From the NCBI GenBank assembly GCA_019424865.1, contig JAHYYS010000070.1, positions 1 to 12,856 on the forward strand: a stretch of DNA of 12,856 nucleotides, read 5' to 3'. A model generated the notes under the pieces. That model did not search any database and was not told where the DNA came from. It saw only the letters and a list, made by a program, of their open reading frames with translations. This document shows positions 1 to 6,486 of this stretch, piece after piece (position 1 is the first letter of the stretch; each line of letters opens with the position of its first letter). The position numbers were made by a program, and so were the translations under genes. This DNA is from a bacterium (GTDB lineage: Bacteria > Bacillota > Clostridia > Oscillospirales > Oscillospiraceae).

Positions 1-1304
1 GCCACGTGGTCTATGTGTGGGTGGACGCCCTGTTCAACTACACCACCGCCCTGGGCTTTATGAACGATCAGTACCACGACTATGACAAGTTCTGGCCCGC
101 CGACGTGCACTTTGTGGGCAAGGAGATTGTGCGCTTCCACTCCATCATCTGGCCCGCCATGCTGATGAGCATGGAGATGCCCCTGCCCAAAAAGGTCTTC
201 GGCCACGGCTGGCTGCTGCTGGACGGCGGCAAGATGTCCAAGTCCAAGGGCAACGTGGTGGACCCCTATATCCTGGCGGAGCGCTTCGGCGTGGACGCCC
301 TGCGCTTCTTCCTGCTGCGCACCTTCCCCTTCGGCTCCGACGGCAACTTCTCCAACGAGCTGCTGATCCAGACCATCAACACCGACCTGGCCAACGATCT
401 GGGCAACCTGCTCAGCCGCACCGTGTCCATGGTAGGCAAGTACTTTGGCGGCACCCTGCCCGTCCGGCAGGCAGAGGATGCGGAGAAGGACCGGGAGCTG
501 GTGGAGCTGGCCTCCTCCCTGCGGGGCCGGTATGAGGAGCAGATGGAGCACTTCGCCTTCCAGAACGCCCTGAGCGAGATTTTCAAGGTCATCGACCGGG
601 CCAACAAGTATATCGACGAGAACACCCCCTGGGTGCTGGCCAAGGACATGGAGGCCAACGGCCCCCGTCTGGCCCGGGTGATGTACAACCTGCTGGAGGT
701 GCTGCGCATCGCCGGCATCCTGCTCACCCCCTTCATGCCCGAATCCGCCGCCGAAATTCTGCGGCAGATCGGCGCCTGTGAACAGTGCTCCACCTGGGAG
801 AGCGCCGGAAGCTGGGGCTCTCTCCGTGCCGACGCGGCGGTGGTCCGGGGCGACAACCTGTTCCCCCGTGTGGACGCGGACAAGGCGCTGGAGGAGCTGG
901 AGCAGGCCGCTCAGCAGGCCAAGAAGGCCGCCCTGCCCGCCCTGGAGGTGGAGCCCCAGCTGGCAGAGCCCGTGGACTTCGACACCTTCTGCAAAAGCGA
1001 CTTCCGGGCGGTGAAGGTCAAGGACTGCCAGGCGGTGAAAAAGTCCAACAAGCTGCTGCGCTTCACCCTGGACGACGGCACCGGCACCGACCGGCAGATC
1101 CTCTCCGGCATCGCCATGTACTATAAGCCTGAGGAGCTTATCGGCAAGACGCTGATGGCCATTGTCAACCTGCCCCCCCGGAAGATGATGGGGCTGGAGT
1201 CCAACGGCATGCTCATCTCCGCCGTCCACTCCGAGCACGGGGAGGAGCGGCTCAATCTGCTGATGCTGGATGACAAGATTCCCGCAGGGGCCAAAATGTG
1301 CTGA
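1..1304 (+). CDS. metG: Methionyl-tRNA synthetase, C-terminal part (5' end outside window)
   Basis: Charges tRNA-Met with methionine in the cytoplasm. The gene enters the window already open (reading frame from base 3), so the N-terminal Rossmann half with the HIGH motif is missing. Visible are the end of the catalytic core (VYVWVDAL, then HFVGKEIVRFHSIIWP), the class I signature KMSKS at 231-245, the all-helical anticodon-binding domain (about 345-875) and, after an Ala/Glu/Lys linker, a C-terminal OB-fold tRNA-binding domain of the EMAPII/Trbp111 type from about 978 (FDTFCKSDFRAVKVKDC; later NLPPRKMMGLESNGM). That appended domain dimerises the enzyme in many bacteria. The gene ends in TGA, a few bases before an intrinsic terminator. 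No lesion is visible. Family identity is secure; only the missing 5' end limits the annotation. Confidence 0.97.
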   Translation, partial: HVVYVWVDALFNYTTALGFMNDQYHDYDKFWPADVHFVGKEIVRFHSIIWPAMLMSMEMPLPKKVFGHGWLLLDGGKMSKSKGNVVDPYILAERFGVDALRFFLLRTFPFGSDGNFSNELLIQTINTDLANDLGNLLSRTVSMVGKYFGGTLPVRQAEDAEKDRELVELASSLRGRYEEQMEHFAFQNALSEIFKVIDRANKYIDENTPWVLAKDMEANGPRLARVMYNLLEVLRIAGILLTPFMPESAAEILRQIGACEQCSTWESAGSWGSLRADAAVVRGDNLFPRVDADKALEELEQAAQQAKKAALPALEVEPQLAEPVDFDTFCKSDFRAVKVKDCQAVKKSNKLLRFTLDDGTGTDRQILSGIAMYYKPEELIGKTLMAIVNLPPRKMMGLESNGMLISAVHSEHGEERLNLLMLDDKIPAGAKMC

Positions 1305-1317
1305 TTTTTCCCCCAGG

Positions 1318-1356
1318 GGCCGAAGCCTTTTTCAAAAGGCTTCGGCCTTTGTTTTT
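1318..1356 (+). terminator. Intrinsic terminator after metG
   Basis: Perfect 14-bp stem (1318-1331 with 1334-1347, GGCCGAAGCCTTTT and its complement) closed by a minimal loop, followed by TTTGTTTTTG. It lies 14 nt after the metG stop and separates metG from the next gene, so the stalk-domain gene needs its own promoter. A TATATAAG stretch at 1420-1427 is a possible -10, but I see no good -35 for it. Confidence 0.9.
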
Positions 1357-1478
1357 GTCCGGGCCGGAAACCGCCGCAAAAATATTGTTTCCGGTGCAAC
1401 ATTTTCCTCCCTTCAGCTGTATATAAGGGCAGAGACCCCTTTCGGGGGCCTACTCCACTTTCAGAAAGGAACGTCTTT

Positions 1479-2330
1479 ATGATGCACCGTATTTTCACCT
1501 CCGCCCTGTCCCTGGCCCTGCTGGCCGCGCTGGCCCTGCCCGTGGGGGCCGCCGGGCCGGAAGAGTCCCCCGACCTGATTGCCCCCGCCCCGCTCACCGT
1601 CCAGGTGGACGGAGAGGCCGTCACCTCACAGGTTCAGATCATGGTCCCTCTGGCCCCCGTGGCTCAGGCCCTGGGCTATCAGGTCACCTGGGACAACGGC
1701 GTGGTCCTGCTGGACAACGGCGTCAACCACACCCAGGTCACCATCGGTGTGGACCGGTATGTCATCACCACCAGCAATCCCGACCTGATCGGCATGAGCG
1801 CCCCCTTCTCTCTGGGCCCCGCCCCCTACGTGCTGGACGGGACCTCCTATGTCCCGCTGGGCCTGTTTGACGCCCTGCTGGGCCGGGAGGACGCCGTGCG
1901 TGTGGAGGGCGGTGTGATCTCCATCTCCACCGGCGGCACGGTTCAGATCCCCAACCCCTTTGTGGACTGCGGCAGCCTGGCGGAGGCCGCCCGACTCGCC
2001 GGCTTTTCCCTGTCGGTGCCAGTGGCCGGGCCTCAGGTCCAGCGCACCATTCAGGTCGTGGAGGGGGACATGATCCAGGTGCTGGACCAGTCCGGGGCGC
2101 AGGAGATCCGCATCCGCAAGGCCCCCGGCGCCGGCGATATCAGCGGGGATTACAGCGCCTACCCCCACCAGGAGACTGCGTCGGTAGGGGGCAGCTCCGT
2201 CACCCTGAAGGGGGATGGGGACACCGTCTCCCTGGCTGTGTGGGCCCGGGACGGCTACGCCTGCTCCATTCAGGTCACGGCCCCCATCACCCGGGAGGCC
2301 ATGCTCCAGCTTGTCCAGGGCGTGCAATAA
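1479..2330 (+). CDS. Secreted stalk-domain (copper amine oxidase N-like) protein with DUF4367-like C-terminus
   Basis: 283 aa. The start is ATG 1479, with AGAAAGGA 8 nt upstream. Residues 1-24 are a signal peptide (basic MMHR, Leu/Ala core, cleavage near PVGA-AG), so the protein is exported. Residues about 40-150 fit the stalk domain found in Clostridia under the name copper amine oxidase N-terminal domain (PF07833): MVPLAPVAQALGYQVTWDN, then DGTSYVPLGLFDALLG, the usual paired 'VPLxxxxxxLG' units. This domain is structural in most such proteins and gives no reason to expect oxidase activity. Residues about 165-283 (SLAEAARLAGF ... ISGDYSAY ... VTLKGDGDTVSLAVW) resemble the DUF4367 type of extracellular domain and recur in the broken gene just downstream. 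The role is unknown; a cell-surface or anti-sigma-like sensing role is only a guess. The domain call is from memory of the pattern, not a search. Confidence 0.85.
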   Translation: MMHRIFTSALSLALLAALALPVGAAGPEESPDLIAPAPLTVQVDGEAVTSQVQIMVPLAPVAQALGYQVTWDNGVVLLDNGVNHTQVTIGVDRYVITTSNPDLIGMSAPFSLGPAPYVLDGTSYVPLGLFDALLGREDAVRVEGGVISISTGGTVQIPNPFVDCGSLAEAARLAGFSLSVPVAGPQVQRTIQVVEGDMIQVLDQSGAQEIRIRKAPGAGDISGDYSAYPHQETASVGGSSVTLKGDGDTVSLAVWARDGYACSIQVTAPITREAMLQLVQGVQ

Positions 2331-2387
2331 TCTGACCCGCGGCCGCACGGGGCTTCCTGCGGCCCGTCCGTTTCGGGAGGAAACACC

Positions 2388-3009
2388 ATGTATGCTCAAT
2401 CCTTCTATTTCCGGGTTCTGCTGTCAGATCCGGCAGATCGGCTGCGGCGGATGCTCGCCCGCCTGCTTTCCGGGGGCCAGGCCCTCTCCGCCGCACAGTC
2501 GGAGGACAGCCGGGAGGCGGCGCGCCCTGGCCGCGGTGGCCTGTCTGGCGCTGCTGGCAACGGGCGCCGCCGTGCTGCCCCTGCTCCCCTCTGAACCTGA
2601 GCCGGAGCCCCCCGTTCTCTCCGTTCCCGACATCGCCCCCTATGCATCCGCCTCCGACCTGGCCCAGGCGGTGGGATTCCCGGTGGAGGAGCTCTCCGCC
2701 CTCCCCTTCCAGCCGGAGCAGACCACCTATCTGTCCTACTAGGGCGAGCTGGCGCAAATCCAGTACACCGCCGGGGAGGCGTCCGCCGTCTATCGGAAGT
2801 CGGCGGGGGAGCAGGACAACTCCGGCGATTACACTCAATATTCCGCTCAGACCCAGCTGCAGGCCGGCTCCCGCTCCGTCACCCTGAAGGGGGACGACAC
2901 GGGCTATGTCCTGGCCCTGTGGAGCGACGGGGGATTCTCCTATTCCATCCGCCTGTCCCTCCCCCTGGAGCCGGAGGCGTGGCTGCCGATCATCGCCTCT
3001 GCCATCTGA
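2388..3009 (+). pseudogene. Broken membrane-anchored paralogue of the preceding C-terminal domain
   Basis: Good ribosome site GGGAGG (2375-2380) 7 nt before ATG 2388. That frame reads MYAQSFYFRVLLSDPADRL and stays plausible to about 2520, but runs to a stop at 2594. The +1 frame then carries a clear transmembrane helix (ALAAVACLALLATGAAVLPLL), a Pro/Glu linker and a domain with ASDLAQAVGF, broken by TAG at 2740-2742. The same frame continues without further stops to TGA 3009 (GELAQIQY ... NSGDYTQY ... SVTLKGDDTGYVLALW). This matches the C-terminus of the preceding gene (GDMIQVL, ISGDYSAY, SVTLKGDGDTVSLAVW). In that alignment the TAG falls on a Glu, so GAG to TAG would explain it. One extra base near 2515-2525 would explain the frame change. 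Alternatively ATG 2392 starts directly in the +1 frame, giving a 116-aa product and leaving only the TAG lesion. TAG is used as a normal stop elsewhere here (4934). Confidence 0.75.
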
Positions 3010-3026
3010 CGGCGAAGCGCCCCCCC

Positions 3027-3055
3027 TTTTCAACCCCGCCCGGGTGTGCTATAAT
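3027..3055 (+). promoter_or_regulatory. Promoter of tatD
   Basis: Perfect -10 TATAAT at 3050-3055 preceded by TGC (extended -10), with TTTTCA (3027-3032, 4 of 6 matches) 17 bp upstream. A start point 6-8 nt after the -10 would be near 3061-3063, exactly at the base of the following hairpin. Confidence 0.65.
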
Positions 3056-3060
3056 GCGGA

Positions 3061-3096
3061 GGAGGCGGGCCCGGCGTCCGCGCCGGGCCCGCCTCC
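3061..3096 (+). other. Perfect 16-bp hairpin at predicted 5' end of tatD mRNA
   Basis: 3061-3076 (GGAGGCGGGCCCGGCG) is exactly complementary to 3081-3096, leaving a 4-nt loop TCCG. There is no U-tract after it, so it is not a standard terminator. It begins where transcription from the 3050-3055 -10 box should start and ends 14 nt before the tatD ribosome site. Confidence 0.7.
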
Positions 3097-3123
3097 CTGA
3101 ACCGCCTTTGGGAGGAATAAGCT

Positions 3124-3897
3124 ATGCGACTGTTCGATACCCACGCCCACTACGATTCCGGCACCTTCAACAGCGACCGGATGGAGGTGCTCGCCTCGAT
3201 GCCGGATCAGGGCGTGGAGCTGATTTTAAACCCGGGCTGCGACCTGGAGAGCTCCCGGACCGCCATTGCCCTGGCGGAGCAGTTCCCCTTTGTCTATGCC
3301 GCTGTGGGGGTCCACCCCTCTGACTGCGGGGACTGGGAGGACGGCTGGCTGGACGAACTGCGGTCTCTGGCCGGCCGCCCCAAGGTAAAGGCCATCGGGG
3401 AAATCGGGCTGGATTACTACTGGGAGGACAACCCGCCCCGTGCCCTGCAGCAGAACGTGTTCCGCCGGCAGCTGGAGCTGGCCCAGTCCCTCTGCCTGCC
3501 CGTCATTGTCCACGACCGGGAGGCCCACCAGGACTGCCTGTCCATTGTGCGGGAGTATCCCCAGGTCGCCGGAGTGTACCACTGCTACTCGGGCAGTCTG
3601 GAGGACGCCAAGGTGCTGGTGAAGCTGGGGTGGATGATCTCCTTCACCGGGGTCATCACCTATAAGAATGCCCGGAAGGCCCTGGAGGTCATCGAGTGGC
3701 TGCCCCTGGACCGGATCATGATCGAGACCGACTCCCCCTACCTCACCCCCGAGCCCTTCCGGGGCAAGCGCAACGACTCGGGCAAGGTCCACCTGATGGC
3801 GGAGAAAATTGCCCAGGTGAAGGGGCTGGACGCGGAAGAGGTGGCCCGCATCACCCTGGAGAACGGGAAGCGGTTTTTCAATATTAAGGAGGCGTGA
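3124..3897 (+). CDS. tatD: TatD family metal-dependent hydrolase / DNase
   Basis: 257 aa, the usual TatD length. ATG 3124 follows GGAGGA at 7 nt. TatD proteins are cytoplasmic TIM-barrel hydrolases with two divalent metals, shown in some species to be 3'-5' exonucleases. All metal and catalytic positions expected of the family are visible: H7 and H9 (DTHAHYD), E93 (GEIGLDYYW), H130 (VIVHDREAHQD), H153 (YHCYSGS) and D203 (ETDSPYLTPEPFRGKRN). The gene is probably the first of a two-gene operon: its TGA (3895-3897) lies 5 nt before the ATG of the radical SAM gene, whose ribosome site is inside the end of tatD. In many Firmicutes tatD follows metG directly; here a stalk gene and a pseudogene intervene and tatD has its own promoter and leader hairpin. 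Family call secure; biological substrate not established. Confidence 0.95.
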   Translation: MRLFDTHAHYDSGTFNSDRMEVLASMPDQGVELILNPGCDLESSRTAIALAEQFPFVYAAVGVHPSDCGDWEDGWLDELRSLAGRPKVKAIGEIGLDYYWEDNPPRALQQNVFRRQLELAQSLCLPVIVHDREAHQDCLSIVREYPQVAGVYHCYSGSLEDAKVLVKLGWMISFTGVITYKNARKALEVIEWLPLDRIMIETDSPYLTPEPFRGKRNDSGKVHLMAEKIAQVKGLDAEEVARITLENGKRFFNIKEA

Positions 3898-3902
3898 GGG
3901 CT

Positions 3903-4523
3903 ATGACCATCACCTATGAATATGAGGGCGCGCTGTACGTGAACCTCACCAACAAGTGCAACTGCAACTGCGACTTCTGCCTGCGCCACGGCAAGGCCCA
4001 GGGCTCCATCTACACCGAGGACTCCCTGTGGCTGGAGCGGGAGCCCACCCGGCAGGAGGCCCTGGACAGCTTTCTGGGCCGGGACGTGTGCTCCTATCGG
4101 GAGATTGTCTTCTGCGGCTATGGCGAGCCCACCTATCGCCTGGACGACATTCTGTGGCTGGTGGACCAGCTGAAGGAGCGCTTTGGCGGCAAGCTGCCCC
4201 CGGTGCGCATCAATACCAACGGCCACGCCAATCTCATTCTGGGCCGGGACGTGTGCCCCGAGCTGAAGGGCCGCATTGACACCCTGTCCATCTCCCTGAA
4301 CTCGGACAACGCGGCGGACTACGCCGCCCTGTGCCACCCCATCCAGGGGGAGGCGGCCTATCAGGCCATGCTGGACTTCGCCGGCGAGGCCAAGCACTAT
4401 GTCCCCCACGTGGTGATGACCATCGTGGACAAGGACAAGACCCCGGAGGAGATTCAAAATTGCCGGGATATTGCCGCCCGCCTGGGGGTGACCCTGCGGA
4501 TCCGCAGCTTTATCGACTCCTGA
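3903..4523 (+). CDS. TatD-associated radical SAM protein
   Basis: 206 aa from ATG 3903, chosen because AAGGAGG (3886-3892) lies 10 nt upstream. The GTG at 3894 would be only 1 nt from that site. The radical SAM cluster motif CxxxCxxC is C19, C23 and C26 (NKCNCNCDFC), which should hold a [4Fe-4S] cluster and cleave S-adenosylmethionine. FCGYGEPT matches the SAM-contacting 'GGE' motif, and RINTNGHANL and LSISLNSDN follow as later barrel strands. No SPASM or other extra cluster domain is present; this is a minimal core. Position and size fit the family named TatD family-associated radical SAM protein (TIGR04038). The substrate is unknown as far as I know. The short distance to tatD suggests translational coupling and a shared task. 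Confidence 0.9.
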   Translation: MTITYEYEGALYVNLTNKCNCNCDFCLRHGKAQGSIYTEDSLWLEREPTRQEALDSFLGRDVCSYREIVFCGYGEPTYRLDDILWLVDQLKERFGGKLPPVRINTNGHANLILGRDVCPELKGRIDTLSISLNSDNAADYAALCHPIQGEAAYQAMLDFAGEAKHYVPHVVMTIVDKDKTPEEIQNCRDIAARLGVTLRIRSFIDS

Positions 4524-4541
4524 GGGCGGCCCGGCCCTGTC

Positions 4542-4661
4542 TCAGGCGGCCAGGCCCAGCTCCTCCAGCGCCTCCCGCTCGTTATCGGCAGAGAAGCAAA
4601 ACCGCCCTGCCCCGTCATAAACCTCAATGTGTCCCCGCACCCATACGATTTCATAATCCAT
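4542..4661 (-). CDS. Conserved-looking 39-aa small protein
   Basis: Reads MDYEIVWVRGHIEVYDGAGR then FCFSADNEREALEELGLAA, 39 aa. On the - strand AGAAAGGAG precedes the ATG at a spacing of about 8 nt, which supports real translation. The pattern (hydrophobic strand, 'HIEVYD..GRFCFSADN', then an acidic helix 'EREALEEL') looks like a small beta-beta-alpha fold and resembles short hypothetical proteins I associate with Clostridia, but I cannot name a family. A TATACT box (4703-4698 on -) could be its -10, with a poor -35. Its stop lies 18 nt from that of the convergent radical SAM gene. A longer upstream start (open to 4940) lacks a ribosome site and would overlap the + strand gene. Confidence 0.65.
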   Translation of the reverse strand: MDYEIVWVRGHIEVYDGAGRFCFSADNEREALEELGLAA

Positions 4662-4769
4662 GGTGTTTTGCTCCTTTCTGTTCTGGTTTCTATCCATAGT
4701 ATAGAAGAGGAGCAGTCCTATAAGCCGGACTTTTATTCCCCGGCGCGGCACAGAGGAAGGAGAACCGAT

Positions 4770-4934
4770 ATGGATCCCATTTTTTATACGGTGACCGCCA
4801 TCAACGGCGACTATGCCGACCTGGCCGGCGACGGCGGGCAGTCCCACTCCATCACCATGTTTCTGCTGCCCGAGGGGACCACTGTGGGCAGCAGGCTGAA
4901 GCTGGAGAACTTCCAGTGGGAGCTGATGGCATAG
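4770..4934 (+). CDS. 54-aa small protein, DUF3006-like pattern
   Basis: ATG 4770 is preceded by GGAAGGAG at 7 nt; the in-frame ORF is open further upstream, but that part has no start with a ribosome site. The protein begins MDPIFYTVTAINGDYADLAG and ends LPEGTTVGSRLKLENFQWEL. The arrangement 'I.GDYA.L....LPEG...G..L..E' recalls the short DUF3006-type proteins (a strand-rich domain of about 50-70 residues), a match made by eye only. No signal peptide or membrane segment. It is transcribed towards the CoA-transferase gene and ends in TAG directly at a bidirectional terminator. Function unknown. Confidence 0.65.
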   Translation: MDPIFYTVTAINGDYADLAGDGGQSHSITMFLLPEGTTVGSRLKLENFQWELMA

Positions 4935-4938
4935 ATAC

Positions 4939-4983
4939 AAAAAACGTCCGCCTGTGCTTTTACTGCACAGGCGGACGTTTTTT
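4939..4983. terminator. Bidirectional intrinsic terminator
   Basis: Stem CGTCCGCCTGTGC (4945-4957) pairs with 4965-4977 around a 7-nt loop, extended by A6 (4939-4944) opposite T6 (4978-4983): 19 bp in all. Either strand ends the stem in a T run, which suits the two genes converging on it (54-aa gene on +, CoA-transferase on -). Confidence 0.92.
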
Positions 4984-5006
4984 GTTTTGATTGGCTTACG
5001 GCAGGC

Positions 5007-6344
5007 TTACTTGTTGCTGCGGCGCCAGATATGCATCTTCTCGGCGTCCTGAATCAGCTGCTCCCGGAAGTCGGGGTGGGCGATGGAGATCAGCGCCTCG
5101 GCCCGCTGCCAGGTGGACAGGCCCTTCAGGTTGACCATACCGTACTCGGTGACGATGTAGTGCACGCAGGAGCGGGGATCGGTGGCGATGGAGCCGGGGG
5201 TCAGGGTGGGCACGATGCGGCTCTTCACGCTGCCGTCCTTGCCGGTGACGGTGGAGGACAGGCAGATAAAGCTCTTGCCGCCCTTGGACAGGTAGGCGCC
5301 CATCACAAAGTCCAGCTGGCCGCCGGTGCCGGAGATGTGTTTGATGCCGGCGGACTCGGCGTTCACCTGGCCGAACAGGTCCAGATCCACCGCGTTGTTG
5401 ATGGAGATGAAGTTGTCAATCTGGCCGATGACCCGCACGTCGTTGGTGTAGTCCACCGGGGCGCCCATCACGTCGGGATTGCGGTTGACATAGTCATACA
5501 GCTTCTGGGTGCCGGCGGCAAAGGCAAACACCTGGCGGCCCTTGTCCAGATTCTTATGCCGGCCGGTGATTTTGCCGGCGGCGGCGATGTCCACAAAGCC
5601 GTCTACGTACATCTCGGTGTGGACCGACAGGTCCTTCAGGTCGGACTGGGCAATCATGGCGCCGATGGTGTTGGGCATGCCGCCGATGCCCAGCTGCAGG
5701 CAGGCGCCGTTGGGGATCTCGGGCACGATGAGGTTGGCCACGGTGCGGTCCACGTCGGTGGGGGGCACGGAGCCCAGCTCGGGGATGGAGGGGTTGTTGC
5801 CCTCTACCACGTAGGTCACGTCAGCGATGTTCAGCTCTGCCTTGTACAGGCCGTAGACGGGGGGCAGGTTCTTGTTGACCTCCACCACGATATGCTTGGC
5901 ACGGGCGCACATGTCATACAGGTGGGAGGGAGCCAGGGAGAAGGAGAAGTTGCCGTGCTCGTCCATGGGGGGCACCTGGGTGAAGACCACGTCCACGGGG
6001 TCCAGGTTCTCCCGGTAGAAGCGGGGCAGCTCGGAATAGCGCATGGGGCTGAAATAGCCCATGCCCTTTTTGATGATCTTCCGGTCCACGCCGCTGCAGT
6101 GCCAGGAGTGCCAGGTGAAGTGGTCGCCGGCGTCGTCAGCCTTGGCGATCTCGGGCATCCACATGGTCACGCCGCCCCGAACCTTCACGTCGTGCAGCTC
6201 GTCCTTGCGGGCGGCCAGGGCCTTATCCAGGGCCACCGGATGGTTGGTGCACCAGGTGTAGTCCACCCAGTCCCCCGATTTGACCACCTTTACCGCCTCT
6301 TCCGGGGTGGTCAGCTTCTGCTGGTACATCGCTTGATAGTCCAT
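5007..6344 (-). CDS. but: Butyryl-CoA:acetate CoA-transferase-type enzyme (acetyl-CoA hydrolase/transferase family)
   Basis: 445 aa. The start is ATG 6344, with GGAGGAG 6 nt upstream; an in-frame TTG at 6359 would add five residues but would sit beyond that site. The sequence runs very close to clostridial But proteins as I remember them (GDWVDYTWCTN, PIRYSELPR-like PMRYSELPRFYREN, IPNGACLQLGIGGMPN, HTEMYVDGFVDIA, NFISINNAVD, GQVNAESAGIKHISGTGGQLDF, MHIWRRSNK at the end). E244 in HTEMY is the presumed catalytic glutamate that forms the enzyme-CoA thioester. In the But role it transfers CoA from butyryl-CoA to acetate, the last step of butyrate formation. 4-hydroxybutyrate or propionate CoA-transferases share this scaffold, so substrate is inferred. 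No beta-oxidation or acetate genes adjoin; it sits between terminators as a probable single-gene unit. Confidence 0.85.
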   Translation of the reverse strand: MDYQAMYQQKLTTPEEAVKVVKSGDWVDYTWCTNHPVALDKALAARKDELHDVKVRGGVTMWMPEIAKADDAGDHFTWHSWHCSGVDRKIIKKGMGYFSPMRYSELPRFYRENLDPVDVVFTQVPPMDEHGNFSFSLAPSHLYDMCARAKHIVVEVNKNLPPVYGLYKAELNIADVTYVVEGNNPSIPELGSVPPTDVDRTVANLIVPEIPNGACLQLGIGGMPNTIGAMIAQSDLKDLSVHTEMYVDGFVDIAAAGKITGRHKNLDKGRQVFAFAAGTQKLYDYVNRNPDVMGAPVDYTNDVRVIGQIDNFISINNAVDLDLFGQVNAESAGIKHISGTGGQLDFVMGAYLSKGGKSFICLSSTVTGKDGSVKSRIVPTLTPGSIATDPRSCVHYIVTEYGMVNLKGLSTWQRAEALISIAHPDFREQLIQDAEKMHIWRRSNK

Positions 6345-6410
6345 TGATCGCTCCTCCAAATCTGTATGTTTTGATTCGCTGTTTTAATACAATAAACGAC
6401 CTGCGTCTAT

Positions 6411-6444
6411 AAATCGTCTCGGCGGGCCTTCCGGCCGCCGAGAC
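6411..6444 (-). terminator. Hairpin terminator after the helicase gene
   Basis: GTCTCGGC (6416-6423) pairs with 6437-6444 and GGCC (6425-6428) with 6433-6436 around a TTCC loop, with one bulged G. On the - strand it is followed by GATTTATAG, a weak U-rich tail. It lies about 40 nt past the helicase stop and should separate that gene from the CoA-transferase. Confidence 0.6.
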
Positions 6445-6486
6445 AGCATGTTTCTTTTCTCAAGCCGCCTTTCGCGGGGATCCGGG

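Noticed and set aside
2740..2742. Amber codon read as pyrrolysine or suppressed
   Set aside because: TAG ends another gene in the window (4932-4934), the protein is not a methylamine methyltransferase, and the same gene seems to carry a frame change. Decay is simpler.
3061..3096. Ordinary intrinsic terminator for the upstream pseudogene
   Set aside because: Perfect GC stem but no U-tract on the + strand, and it begins just after a consensus -10 box, so a 5'-leader structure fits better.
5031..6347. Open + strand frame of 438 codons opposite the CoA-transferase gene
   Set aside because: His/Gly/Val/Ala-rich translation that mirrors a GC-rich gene on the other strand; no ribosome site and no recognisable motif. 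The - strand product is a clear family member.
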